From Deltaproteobacteria bacterium UBA2409 (GTDB lineage Bacteria > Bdellovibrionota_C > UBA2361 > DDRT01): a stretch of 64,000 nucleotides of DNA. A program made the position numbers and the translations under genes. How positions within the stretch are numbered: the first letter of the stretch is position 1; every line of letters begins with the position of its first letter. The notes beneath the pieces are model-generated. The model worked only from the letters and a program-made list of their open reading frames with translations. It was not told where the DNA came from and ran no database searches. The stretch lies in contig DDRT01000013.1 of NCBI GenBank assembly GCA_002343185.1, positions 138,694-202,693 on the forward strand, in the 5' to 3' direction. This document shows positions 49,954 through 58,724 of this stretch, one piece after another.

Positions 49954-51702
49954 CTATTCTACTATTTTTAATCCAAGTTCTTTAAGATGTCGTTCGGTGA
50001 CCTCACTTGGAGCTCCCATCATTAGATCTTCAACAGTTTGAGCCAGTGGAAATGCTATTACATCTCTTACTGCCTCTTTTCCAGCTAGTAACATGACAAT
50101 CCTATCAACCCCAGGCGCCATTCCACCATGAGGAGGTGCCCCATATTTAAAGGCTCTTATCATTCCTCCAAACTGCTTATCAACTTCAGATTTCTGGTAC
50201 CCTACTATCTCAAATGCTCGGTACATTATTTCAGGATCATGGTTTCTGATCGCACCACTACTTAATTCGTACCCATTACAAACAACATCATACTGGTAAG
50301 CTTTAATATCGAGAGGATCTTTTGTATTTAAAGCATCTAAACCTCCTTGAGGCATTGAGAATGGGTTATGTGAAAAATCAACCTTTCCATCAATTAGCTC
50401 ATACATCGGATAATCTGTGATCCAGCAAAAACAAAACTGATCTTTCTTGATTGTTCCAAAACTTTCAGCAACTTTAACCCGGAGCTTTCCGAAGGCTGGC
50501 AATACCCCCACTCCTGCAGCAAAGAAAGCTACAGAATTAGTGGGTAGGTTTAAGTTTTTAACTTCATCTTCTGAAACAAACTTTGAGATATTCCCCCTTA
50601 TCTCTCCATTTTCATTTATAAGGTATGCAACACCTGAATTTGTGGTCTTTTGATACCAACTGATTAGATCATCGAAATATTTTCTAGGTGGGATTTTATC
50701 TACTTTGAAAACTAAGGTATGAATCTTTCCTCCTTCAGAGAGTGCATTTTGAAATACTTTGAATGATGAATTCTTAAATATTTCGGTCGATTCGTTTATA
50801 GTTTCAGAGATTCTTAGATCTGGTTTGTCAGTGCCAAAGAGACTCATACTTTCAGCGTATGTAAATCTAGGAAATGGTTTTTGAGTTACAGGGAACTTAG
50901 CAAACTTTGAAAAGACCCTGAAGAATAACTCTTCGCATGTTCTAAAAACATCTTCCTGTTCAACAAAACTCATCTCAAGGTCACACTGATAAAACTCCCC
51001 TGGAGATCTATCAGCTCTAGGATCTTCATCTCTAAAACAAGGAGCAATCTGAAAATATCTATCAAAGCCTGAGATCATTAAAAGCTGCTTAAACTGCTGA
51101 GGAGCCTGAGGTAGAGCAAAGAATTTTCCTTTATGATGTCTTGAAGGAACAAGGAAATCTCGTGCACCTTCAGGAGAGCTTGATGTTAAAATTGGTGTTT
51201 GGAATTCAGTAAAGCCAAGATCGTACATTACCGTTCTAATCTCTCTTATAACTGCCGATCGCAGAAGAATGTGCTGATGAAGCTCTTCTCTTCTTAGTTC
51301 AAGGAAACGATATTGAAGTCTAGTTGATTCTGGGGCGCCGTCATCCTCTGATATCTGAAACGGGAGAACTTCTGATTGGGATAAAACTTCGAAATCAAAA
51401 ACATGTACTTCAATGGTACCTGTTGGAACTTTGTCATTGATCTGTTCCTTGGTTCTCTCTTTAATTTCTCCTTCTATTTGGATGACTGATTCGACCCTGA
51501 CTTTTTCAATCTGAGGTGTGAGCTCTTTTGGAAATACGATCTGCATAATTCCAAAGTTGTCCCTAAGATCTACAAAAATCACCCCTCCGTGGTCACGTTT
51601 TCTGTGAATCCATCCAGAAAGGGTTACTCTCTCACCTACTTTCCCTAAAAACCCACAACTTTGGGTTCTATACCTGTTCTTTATAACCGTCATTAGGAAC
51701 AA
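49954..51702 (-). CDS. aspS: Aspartyl-tRNA synthetase
   Basis: 582 residues, the bacterial type with an anticodon-binding OB domain (VTLSGWIHRKRDHGGVIFVD) and the GAD insertion domain. Class II motif 2 is seen as PCFRDEDPRADRSPGEFYQ and motif 3 as GMAPGVDRIVMLLAG. It charges tRNA-Asp (or tRNA-Asn too in lineages without AsnRS). The listed start is TTG; the ATG three codons in (51693) is equally possible. The stop is one base before the Fur-family start. Confidence 0.97.
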   Translation of the reverse strand: MFLMTVIKNRYRTQSCGFLGKVGERVTLSGWIHRKRDHGGVIFVDLRDNFGIMQIVFPKELTPQIEKVRVESVIQIEGEIKERTKEQINDKVPTGTIEVHVFDFEVLSQSEVLPFQISEDDGAPESTRLQYRFLELRREELHQHILLRSAVIREIRTVMYDLGFTEFQTPILTSSSPEGARDFLVPSRHHKGKFFALPQAPQQFKQLLMISGFDRYFQIAPCFRDEDPRADRSPGEFYQCDLEMSFVEQEDVFRTCEELFFRVFSKFAKFPVTQKPFPRFTYAESMSLFGTDKPDLRISETINESTEIFKNSSFKVFQNALSEGGKIHTLVFKVDKIPPRKYFDDLISWYQKTTNSGVAYLINENGEIRGNISKFVSEDEVKNLNLPTNSVAFFAAGVGVLPAFGKLRVKVAESFGTIKKDQFCFCWITDYPMYELIDGKVDFSHNPFSMPQGGLDALNTKDPLDIKAYQYDVVCNGYELSSGAIRNHDPEIMYRAFEIVGYQKSEVDKQFGGMIRAFKYGAPPHGGMAPGVDRIVMLLAGKEAVRDVIAFPLAQTVEDLMMGAPSEVTERHLKELGLKIVE

Positions 51703-51757
51703 TCTACCTTAAAATCAGGTTAGATTCGATACTTGGGTCAGGGTCGCCCTATTGATA

Positions 51758-51832
51758 CTTGGGGGTCACCCCTGAGAGGCCTGACCAGGCAAGAATTACG
51801 TCTGGTCAGGCCTCTCAGGGGTGACCCCCAAG
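51758..51832. repeat. Perfect 31-bp inverted repeat, GGTCAGGCC family
   Basis: Two perfectly complementary 31-base arms enclose a 13-base loop. The arms contain CTTGGGGGTC, ACCCCTGAGAGG and CCTGACCAG. It lies 55 bp before the aspS start. The perfection of the arms suggests recent origin or selection to fold. It is the most regular copy of the family. Confidence 0.92.
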
Positions 51833-51883
51833 AACTATTCTCATCCTATTCAGAAGTAAATCTGACTGTTAGTCTCAGCCGAT

Positions 51884-52006
51884 ATGATTAAATACATATT
51901 ATTAGCTTTGGTTCTTGTTGCTTGCTCTGCAAAAAAGCCTACTTCCTGTGAGGGATGTAAGAAGTGTAATTGCGCTGCAAAGAAAACTAGCTGTTTAAAT
52001 AAATAA
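51884..52006 (+). CDS. Very small Cys-rich lipoprotein
   Basis: 40 residues. The lipoprotein signal MIKYILLALVLVAC (Cys14) is followed by a Lys/Cys-rich mature peptide with CEGCKKCNC and one further Cys. Six cysteines in all suggest metal binding or disulfides. No good ribosome binding site precedes the ATG, which lowers certainty. It is followed by the helical 207-residue gene. Confidence 0.5.
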   Translation: MIKYILLALVLVACSAKKPTSCEGCKKCNCAAKKTSCLNK

Positions 52007-52031
52007 TATTCTCTGGTAGCCTTTTTAAGGC

Positions 52032-52655
52032 ATGCTAGGGGTAGAAGCTTCTTACACCTCAGTCAGAGAGCATGGGTCAGAAGCCCAGAAAATGGCACTG
52101 GCCTGTAAACTGAGATCTCAAGCTGGTATTTCTGAGCGCAGATTACAATTAATCAGACAAGCAGCAAGATTAGATCCACTTGGTGCGGACGTTGGAGAGT
52201 CAACAATTGAGCGATTCTTAGAGTCAAAATCTGCTCTTGATCAGGTTATAAAATCAGGAAAGCGTCCAATACATCTTGATATTTTACTTAGAAGCTACAA
52301 TACAGCTATCGACCTGATTGAAGATTTTACCGGAAAAGAGTTGCCGGATGGGTTGAAAGATTTTGATGACAGCTGTTTTGAGAGATTCATAAATGGAACT
52401 AAACAATCTGTTGGATTAAGAAGGGATATATTTTTAGAATTAGCAAAGTTTTATCATCACAAAGAAAAGCCTGCATGTGAAGCATATTGTCTTTTTGTAG
52501 CGATCTGTTGTGATAGAAATAATTTAACTGTTTGGAAGGCTTATTTGGACACCGGAATTGAATATGATTTTCCTGAAAGAGTAAATAAAGAAAGAATCTT
52601 AGAATTACTCTGGGCTATAGGTGCAGATACATCGCCGCATCGAAGTTATTTATAA
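52032..52655 (+). CDS. Helical protein of unknown function
   Basis: 207 residues, soluble and mostly helical, possibly TPR-like (ERRLQLIRQAARLDPLGADV, EPAC-type helix KEKPACEAYCLFVAICCDRN, and a final LELLWAIGADTS). It has no signal peptide, membrane helix or catalytic motif I know. AAGG just before the ATG is a weak ribosome binding site. It lies between two palindromic elements. Confidence 0.55.
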   Translation: MLGVEASYTSVREHGSEAQKMALACKLRSQAGISERRLQLIRQAARLDPLGADVGESTIERFLESKSALDQVIKSGKRPIHLDILLRSYNTAIDLIEDFTGKELPDGLKDFDDSCFERFINGTKQSVGLRRDIFLELAKFYHHKEKPACEAYCLFVAICCDRNNLTVWKAYLDTGIEYDFPERVNKERILELLWAIGADTSPHRSYL

Positions 52656-52661
52656 CTTTGA

Positions 52662-52766
52662 GGGGTCAGGCCTCCCTATTATTGCTTCGTCCGCTGGCGC
52701 GGACGAGAGATTCCTGACCAGACAAATGCCAGCGTCTGCCTGGTCAGGCCTCCCGGCCTGACCCCC
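52662..52766. repeat. GGTCAGGCC element fused to the 3' end of murG
   Basis: GGGGTCAGGCC and GGCCTGACCCC mark the ends, with an inner palindrome GTCCGC-TGGC-GCGGAC. The layout and much of the sequence equal the copy at 37356-37456. The murG stop codon (52744-52746) lies within it. Confidence 0.85.
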
Positions 52767-53796
52767 AAGTAAGATCACGACGCCCCGCCCTCTTCATAAT
52801 CATCTCTGCAATTTTTTTAGCTGCATCGATCGGAGGTGGAGTGAATTTTGAATCTTTTATTTGTTTATAGAACTCTTTCTGTAGGAGCTTATTTAGAGCA
52901 TTTGACAATCTTTCTTTAAAATCCTCACCTTCTTCTACGATTAAAGATTTAGCTTTAAGTTTTTCTGCATTTTCTTTTTGATGATTCCCTTGTGCGAATG
53001 GAAATGGAACAAAAATAGTAGGTCTGTTCGTAAATGAGATCTCCATAACACTTCCAGCCCCAGCGCGGCTTATTATGATATCTGCCCAGGAATATTCAGC
53101 TGTAAGGTCCTTGAAAAATGGAACCACTAAAGCATTAATTCCTCGTTCTTTATACAGAGCTGATACTTTTGAAAGATTCTCCTCTCTTGCCTGATGATGA
53201 ACCTCTAGCCCCTTTGGAATAATCTCTGGAACTGTTTGATCTAAAGTAAGAGCACCTTGAGAGCCACCAAGCACAAGAAGTTTCTTAGGTTCTTCGCAGG
53301 TGTTTGGGGTAATATTCTTTAGATCGCTTCTTACTGGATGACCTGTGTAGATTGAACAAGGTAAATCAGGATGTGCACTTGAAATATTGTGAGCAAAAAA
53401 CCTTAATAATCTGTTTGCAAGACCAAAGTGATTCTCTGCTTCATGAATCCAGGTTTTAATACCAAATATCCTTCCTATTAAAATTGGAAGAACTGAAACA
53501 TATCCTCCTACTCCAAGTACTGCAAAAGGTCTATTTTTTAAATATTCTCTAAAAATTATAAATGCTGAACTTGGGACAGAAAGAAGAAATTTAATAAACC
53601 CTACAAAACCTAACCCAGCTATGCCACTTACTGAGAGCGCTACTATATGGAAATCTTCAATTAGCTTTTTCTCTAGGGGTTTTCCAGAACCAAAGAAAAT
53701 AACTTCAGCTCCAAGTTCTTTTAGTTCCCTAGCTATATAAACAGCAGGCAAAATATGTCCTCCTGTTCCACTAGCTGCAACAAAAACTACAGTCAT
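52744..53796 (-). CDS. murG: UDP-GlcNAc transferase MurG
   Basis: 350 residues. It makes lipid II from lipid I at the inner face of the membrane. The N-terminal GlcNAc transferase loop is seen as FVAASGTGGHILPAV, the second domain as LVLGGSQGALTLDQ, and the donor-binding stretch as IISRAGAGSVMEIS. The last seven codons (WGSGREA) and the stop are provided by the palindromic element that overlaps the 3' end. ATGA overlap with ftsW upstream. Confidence 0.95.
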   Translation of the reverse strand: MTVVFVAASGTGGHILPAVYIARELKELGAEVIFFGSGKPLEKKLIEDFHIVALSVSGIAGLGFVGFIKFLLSVPSSAFIIFREYLKNRPFAVLGVGGYVSVLPILIGRIFGIKTWIHEAENHFGLANRLLRFFAHNISSAHPDLPCSIYTGHPVRSDLKNITPNTCEEPKKLLVLGGSQGALTLDQTVPEIIPKGLEVHHQAREENLSKVSALYKERGINALVVPFFKDLTAEYSWADIIISRAGAGSVMEISFTNRPTIFVPFPFAQGNHQKENAEKLKAKSLIVEEGEDFKERLSNALNKLLQKEFYKQIKDSKFTPPPIDAAKKIAEMIMKRAGRRDLTWGSGREA

Positions 53797-54887
53797 CTTC
53801 TTGAGAGAGAAAGAAGGAGCCCAATACAGGAAAGACTCATAACAAGATTAGTTCCTCCATAAGCTACTAACGGTAGTACCATTCCTTTAGTTGGTAAAAC
53901 CCCTGTAGCTACTCCCATATTTAAAAATGCAGGAACTACAATCAGCATCGTAAGTCCTACAGCTAGAACAAATGAAAATGTATTATGCTCAAGAGATTTT
54001 GCAATCGTTAACCCTCTCCATAAAAGTACAAAGAACATACCTAGTACAAACATACAGCCAAAAAACCCTAGTTCTTCTCCAATTACAGAGAAGATAAAGT
54101 CTGTATGAGCAGCAGGAAGAAACATTAATTTTTGTTGACTTTCCCCTAAGCCAACCCCCGAAACGTGCCCCGATCCAAGAGCTATTAGTGATTGAATTAG
54201 CTGATATCCTGAGCCTTCAGGATCCTGCCAAGGGGCTAAAAAACTAACTACTCTCATCATTCTATACGGCGATAAAGCTATTGCTAATCCCGCAAGTAGA
54301 ACTGCAACAAAACCACATGCTGCAATAAATCTAATAGGTACCCCTGCAGCCACACAAAGAATTAACACAATTAGACATACGACAGCCGCACTTCCAAAAT
54401 CAGGTTGAAGAAGAAAAACGGCACCTATAAGCCCAGCATATAAAAACGGCACCAATACCCCTGATGAAAAATTTTCAACCTTGTCTGCCCTTCTTGCAAA
54501 ATAGCCTGCCATAAAAAGGACAACTAAAAGTTTTGCAAGCTCTCCAGGCTGAAATCTAAATCCTCCAAGAGAGACCCAGCGGACTGCGCCACCTGCTCCA
54601 TCATGAAGACTTGGTATAAAGGTCAATATAAGACATAAAAGTGCAAGTGGTAATCCAAGCCATGAGTATTTCGAAAGAAGCTCTGGTTTTAGTTTTGAGC
54701 AGATAAATAATCCGAAAATTCCGAGTAAAGCTGCTACTCCTTGTCGTTTAAGATAAAAAAATGGATCTCCAAATTTCTCTTCTCCTATTGTTCCAGTTGT
54801 TGAATAAACCATAACTAGGCTAAAGCCAACTAAGATCAAAGTAGCTGCTAATAGATAGGAATCCACACGACTTCGCACAGTGGACAT
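53793..54887 (-). CDS. ftsW: SEDS glycosyltransferase FtsW
   Basis: 364 residues with about ten membrane helices. SEDS motifs include GAVRWVSLGGFRFQPGELAK (with the SEDS-type loop) and DFIFSVIGEELGFFG, and a late GMVLPLVAYGGTNL. FtsW polymerises septal glycan strands with FtsI. Placed between murD and murG as in most division clusters. Because no second SEDS gene is in view, RodA cannot be excluded, but context favours FtsW. Confidence 0.93.
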   Translation of the reverse strand: MSTVRSRVDSYLLAATLILVGFSLVMVYSTTGTIGEEKFGDPFFYLKRQGVAALLGIFGLFICSKLKPELLSKYSWLGLPLALLCLILTFIPSLHDGAGGAVRWVSLGGFRFQPGELAKLLVVLFMAGYFARRADKVENFSSGVLVPFLYAGLIGAVFLLQPDFGSAAVVCLIVLILCVAAGVPIRFIAACGFVAVLLAGLAIALSPYRMMRVVSFLAPWQDPEGSGYQLIQSLIALGSGHVSGVGLGESQQKLMFLPAAHTDFIFSVIGEELGFFGCMFVLGMFFVLLWRGLTIAKSLEHNTFSFVLAVGLTMLIVVPAFLNMGVATGVLPTKGMVLPLVAYGGTNLVMSLSCIGLLLSLSRR

Positions 54888-54901
54888 TTTAACAAGTGGC
54901 T

Positions 54902-56065
54902 CTATTTGTCGGTACTGGCTTTCTTGAATAATTCATCTACAACTGAATTAAACCTCCTCCCCCTATCCTCAAAGGAAGAAAATTCATCAAAACTGGCAGC
55001 TCCAGGGGAGAAGAGAATCATGGATTCCTTGCTATAGAGCTCTTTTGCTCTGATTACACCATCTTTTAATTTGCCTACACTACCTACTAGTTCGCCAAAC
55101 CTTATGACCTCCTTTACTTTAGGAAGAACCGACCAATCTGAGCCAAGTTTCTCTCGACCTCCAATTAGTAGAATAATATCTTTATTGTAGTTTTTTGCAT
55201 TCAGGATTGCATACCTAGTCGAAAGAACAGTGGTAGATTTTGAATCATTAATTATTAGAGGATCCTCAGACACGATCTGAAATCTAAATGGTAAGCCTTT
55301 AAATGATTTAACCTTCATATTAATATCAGTGCACCCCAAGATCTCAGCTGTTCTGAAAGCGAAAGAATCTTCAGCTTCAAAAACTTTTTGACCCCTAAGT
55401 AGTCCTTTTATGTCCCATGGATCTCCTGTTGGGATGACAGCAAAACCATCATTTTTTAGTGCTCTAAAAAGATTTAGTTTGCAATCGAGATATTTTTCAA
55501 TTGTTTTATGTCTTTCAAGGTGGTTTGACGAGAGATTTAAAAAAACTGCTCCATCAAATATCTTTTCTCCACTAAAACTTTCAAGCTGATAGCTAGAACA
55601 TTCAATAATTAAGTAGTCAAAACTTTCATTAGTTGAGTCTAAAAAAGACTCTCCCAAGTTTCCACCTGCTTTTGCCTTGAATCCAGATTGATTCAAAATA
55701 TGTGCAATTAAGCTAACAGTAGTGCTTTTTCCAAGTGTCCCAGTGACTCCTATCTTTTTTGCTTTAAAAAAACTTAATGCAAATTCAAGTTCAGAGATCT
55801 TTGGAGCCTGTATACTGCTCACTAAACCAGAATCAACAGGGAGGCCAGGAGAAAGTATTGCAAGTGAAATCTCACCTAAATTAGGGGCAATATCTATTCC
55901 CAAGAATCGATCTAGCTCATACGGGAATTTTTCAATAAAAAGATCTTGTCTTGTGTCACATGAATAAAATGGGATCTGATTTTTCGAAAGAAATCTTGCT
56001 ACCGCCTGACCAGAGATTCCAAGGCCAACAACTAATGGCGGTGATTTTTTTAAGAGATCAAACAT
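54902..56065 (-). CDS. murD: UDP-MurNAc-L-alanine:D-glutamate ligase MurD
   Basis: 387 residues, shorter than the usual 440. The ATP-binding IGVTGTLGKSTTVSLIAHIL has the P-loop GTLGKST (family GTNGKS/T), and the central ligase domain has NLSSNHLERHKTIEKYLDCK. A C-terminal domain with IINDSKSTTVLST follows. It adds D-Glu to UDP-MurNAc-Ala. Its position between mraY and ftsW confirms the call. Confidence 0.92.
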   Translation of the reverse strand: MFDLLKKSPPLVVGLGISGQAVARFLSKNQIPFYSCDTRQDLFIEKFPYELDRFLGIDIAPNLGEISLAILSPGLPVDSGLVSSIQAPKISELEFALSFFKAKKIGVTGTLGKSTTVSLIAHILNQSGFKAKAGGNLGESFLDSTNESFDYLIIECSSYQLESFSGEKIFDGAVFLNLSSNHLERHKTIEKYLDCKLNLFRALKNDGFAVIPTGDPWDIKGLLRGQKVFEAEDSFAFRTAEILGCTDINMKVKSFKGLPFRFQIVSEDPLIINDSKSTTVLSTRYAILNAKNYNKDIILLIGGREKLGSDWSVLPKVKEVIRFGELVGSVGKLKDGVIRAKELYSKESMILFSPGAASFDEFSSFEDRGRRFNSVVDELFKKASTDK

Positions 56066-56089
56066 ATCTTACAACTTAGATCCTTGACT

Positions 56090-56136
56090 GGACTGGCTTC
56101 AGCCAGTCCTTATTAAGGTCAGGCTAAAGCCAGACC
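56090..56136. repeat. Two palindromes between mraY and murD
   Basis: A perfect 9-bp hairpin GGACTGGCT-TC-AGCCAGTCC (56090-56109) is followed by an imperfect GGTCAGGCT-AA-AGCCAGACC (56117-56136). Both share words with the composite element at 45174. On the minus strand they lie between mraY and murD and might attenuate the operon. Confidence 0.8.
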
Positions 56137-56143
56137 AGGTATG

Positions 56144-57223
56144 TCATCTCAACTTTAGCGTACTAAGTGAAACTAAAGATAGTACTAACGAAATAATCCA
56201 AAATCTTACAATTATTTTTGGCTCTGCCCACCCTAGTAGTTCAAAGTGGTGGTGAATGGGCGCCATTTTAAAGACTCTTTTCCCGGTAAGCTTAAAGTAA
56301 TACCGCTGAATCAAGACAGAAAGTGCTTCAATCACTAAAATCCCCCCAGCAACGATCAAAACTAACTCATGCTTTACAATTAAAGCTGATACTCCTAGAA
56401 GAGCACCAATTGCTAACGCTCCAAGATCCCCCATAAAGACCTGAGCAGGATAAGAGTTATACCAGAGAAAGCCTAATCCAGCTCCTACTAAGGAAGCCAA
56501 TATAATGGCGAGCTCTCCTGCGCCAGGAACGTAATGAACACCTAAATAATCTGAAATTCTCACGTGGCCTGCTACATATGCAAAAACACCATAAGTTGCG
56601 GCTATAGAGATAATAGAGCCTATTGCTAAGCCATCAAGCCCATCAGTTAGATTCACAGCGTTTGAGCTTCCTACTACTACCACCATGCAGAAGAGGATAA
56701 AAAACAAACCTCCAAGTGGCAGAACCAGATTTTTAGCAAACGGAAGAGAGATCTCAGTCGGGAAACCTTTCAAAAATAAGAAAAGTCCAACTAGAGCAGC
56801 TAATAAACACTGAGCAAGAAATTTTTGTTTTTCAGATAACCCTAAAGAATTCTGTTTTGTGATCTTTTTCCAATCATCAACAAATCCAATAGCTCCAAAT
56901 CCAAACAAAACAAATACCACAAGCCATACAAGTCCAAGGCTAAGATCAGTGAAAAGAAGAAGGCTGAAAATAACACCGACTACAACAACAGCCCCTCCCA
57001 TCGTAGGCGTTCCCTTTTTACCCTCGTGACCCTTTGGCCCTAGTTCACGAATAGGTTGTCCACCTATCCCCTCTTTTTTTAGCCAATTTAAAAAAATCGG
57101 AAGTAAGAAAAGAACAAAGAGGAATGAGAATAAGAATCCACACACACTTCTAAAGGTTATATAACGAAAAACATTTAACCAGCTTATGTATTCCTGGAGG
57201 GATGGAAGCAGATGATAGAGCAC
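56144..57223 (-). CDS. mraY: Phospho-MurNAc-pentapeptide translocase MraY
   Basis: 359 residues with about ten membrane helices. Family motifs are GTPTMGGAVVV, the catalytic FVDDWKKITKQNSLGL (Asp-Asp), NLTDGLDGLAIG and the His loop MAPIHHHFELLGW. It transfers phospho-MurNAc-pentapeptide to undecaprenyl phosphate. It is the first core gene of the reduced cluster mraY-murD-ftsW-murG; murE, murF and ftsI, which normally precede it, are not here. Confidence 0.97.
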   Translation of the reverse strand: MLYHLLPSLQEYISWLNVFRYITFRSVCGFLFSFLFVLFLLPIFLNWLKKEGIGGQPIRELGPKGHEGKKGTPTMGGAVVVVGVIFSLLLFTDLSLGLVWLVVFVLFGFGAIGFVDDWKKITKQNSLGLSEKQKFLAQCLLAALVGLFLFLKGFPTEISLPFAKNLVLPLGGLFFILFCMVVVVGSSNAVNLTDGLDGLAIGSIISIAATYGVFAYVAGHVRISDYLGVHYVPGAGELAIILASLVGAGLGFLWYNSYPAQVFMGDLGALAIGALLGVSALIVKHELVLIVAGGILVIEALSVLIQRYYFKLTGKRVFKMAPIHHHFELLGWAEPKIIVRFWIISLVLSLVSLSTLKLR

Positions 57224-57248
57224 AAGGCCAACTTTAAATTAAACTTGC

Positions 57249-58382
57249 TTAATTCGAAAGCATGAGAACGCCTTTTGTGAACCCAAGATTTCGTAAGTGA
57301 ATCAAAGTAGCTTGTTCGTAGTCATTAGGAATGCAGCCTTTGAAGGAGGATAAGATCTGACCTCTATCTATTTCTATGCTGCCAAACTCAAGTTCGCTTT
57401 TGCCCGAAACGCCTTCTGGTCTAAGTAGGGTGGACTTTGAGGAAAAACCAGCATTCTTATTACAGCTTACTGAATCAGCCTCTAATAAATTCCAAAATGG
57501 CGGATAGGGTTTTACCAAGCTCATATAGCTTGCATTATTCTCGGTGACCAAAGCTTTGAGTTCTAGCGTTTTAGGGTCGATAAAATAAACTTGAGTGCCA
57601 GCTGGAATATTCTTAAATGGTCTCAGTGTCCAGTCGGTTCTAGAATAAAGAAGGAATGCAGCAATAATTAATAATGGTCGAAAATTGATGATAGCGAGTG
57701 TCGAGGAGAGAAAAATAACAAAAGCTTCAAACCATGAAAAATAAAATGCTAGTGGTGTACAAATTAGTGTTACTAGAAGTGAGTATTTCGGTATTACAAC
57801 TAATATTAAACCCGCAATAGCATAAGGAGCTAAGCTCCCCCCATCGAACAAAGATAGTGCAAGACCAAACCCTCCAAATAGAGCTAAGGGACTTTTGAAT
57901 GATAGGGATAGGATTACTCTCATTCCAATTAGAATTCCAACTACATGAAGTAAAACTAATCCGGGATGAACAAAATCCCTCCATGGTTTCCCAGAATCGG
58001 CATACGTATTTAGTGATATAGCATCCTTAAGTAGTCCTACTGGAAGTTTGACAGTATGACTGTGTAGTAAAGAATGAACTGATATGAGAGATCCATCGAA
58101 CGAAAGGAGCCTTGATAGGAATTCAGTCTCCAGGAATATGAATGGGAAAATAGTAATTAGTAAACTACTTAAGATAGGTACGAGAAATAGCCGTGAGAGA
58201 GTATCCTTTCCATTTATTTTGAGAATTCCTAATGCTACCCATAGTATAAAAAAGCCCGGCTTCCAGAAACTTACTCCTGGTGCCCAGGGAGATACAATTA
58301 GGGCAGAAACTACTCTGACTTCATAAAATAATATGTAAGATAAAAGCCATAAAAGAGAAAAAATGGATAGTTTGGTTCGCAT
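57249..58382 (-). CDS. Polytopic membrane protein upstream of mraY
   Basis: 377 residues. About eight hydrophobic helices fill residues 1-250, and a soluble C-terminal domain of about 120 residues follows with two cysteines and a beta-like pattern (GTQVYFIDPKTLELKALVTE). No family recognised. It sits 25 bp upstream of mraY on the same strand, so a role in envelope assembly is possible but unproven. Confidence 0.6.
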   Translation of the reverse strand: MRTKLSIFSLLWLLSYILFYEVRVVSALIVSPWAPGVSFWKPGFFILWVALGILKINGKDTLSRLFLVPILSSLLITIFPFIFLETEFLSRLLSFDGSLISVHSLLHSHTVKLPVGLLKDAISLNTYADSGKPWRDFVHPGLVLLHVVGILIGMRVILSLSFKSPLALFGGFGLALSLFDGGSLAPYAIAGLILVVIPKYSLLVTLICTPLAFYFSWFEAFVIFLSSTLAIINFRPLLIIAAFLLYSRTDWTLRPFKNIPAGTQVYFIDPKTLELKALVTENNASYMSLVKPYPPFWNLLEADSVSCNKNAGFSSKSTLLRPEGVSGKSELEFGSIEIDRGQILSSFKGCIPNDYEQATLIHLRNLGFTKGVLMLSN

Positions 58383-58501
58383 CTAAAATGAACAAAGGCT
58401 AACACTTCATATTAGACTAGACGAGATATCCCTTCAGATTATTCCCTATCCAAAACTAATCAAATCTGAAGCCTGGTATACAATTTGCTTAGGCTAGGTC
58501 T

Positions 58502-58568
58502 AATACGGATATTACCCGGAAAGTAGGTAAAGTTTTCTGCCCTTCAATCCAATATAGCTCACTGAAGG
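58502..58568. repeat. 67-bp direct repeat, left copy
   Basis: Matches 61638-61704 at 65 of 67 positions. It contains TTACC-8 nt-GGTAA and a hairpin pairing CTGCCCTTCA with TGAAGGGCAG, the latter complete only in this copy (it extends to 58573). It lies 157 bp before the TIGR03790-like gene. It could be a regulatory leader or a mark of a past duplication or insertion. The rest of the 58383-58724 gap shows no other feature. Confidence 0.85.
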
Positions 58569-58724
58569 GCAGCAGTAACGCCTGCGACGCGCCACGAAGT
58601 GTGTTGAAGCTGAGAAGAACTAGAAGGCCAGTTTGTCAAAGTCCTCCTGTTTCAGTCTGCACGGGAGTTATTTTGTTAAGTAAAAAACACACAATGACGA
58701 CAGTTCTCATTGCTCTAGAAATGG

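Noticed and set aside
58502..58573. c-di-GMP (GEMM) riboswitch
   Set aside because: ACC-GAAA-GG-AAAG words are faintly similar, but the conserved GEMM core (GGGACGCAAAGC) is absent.
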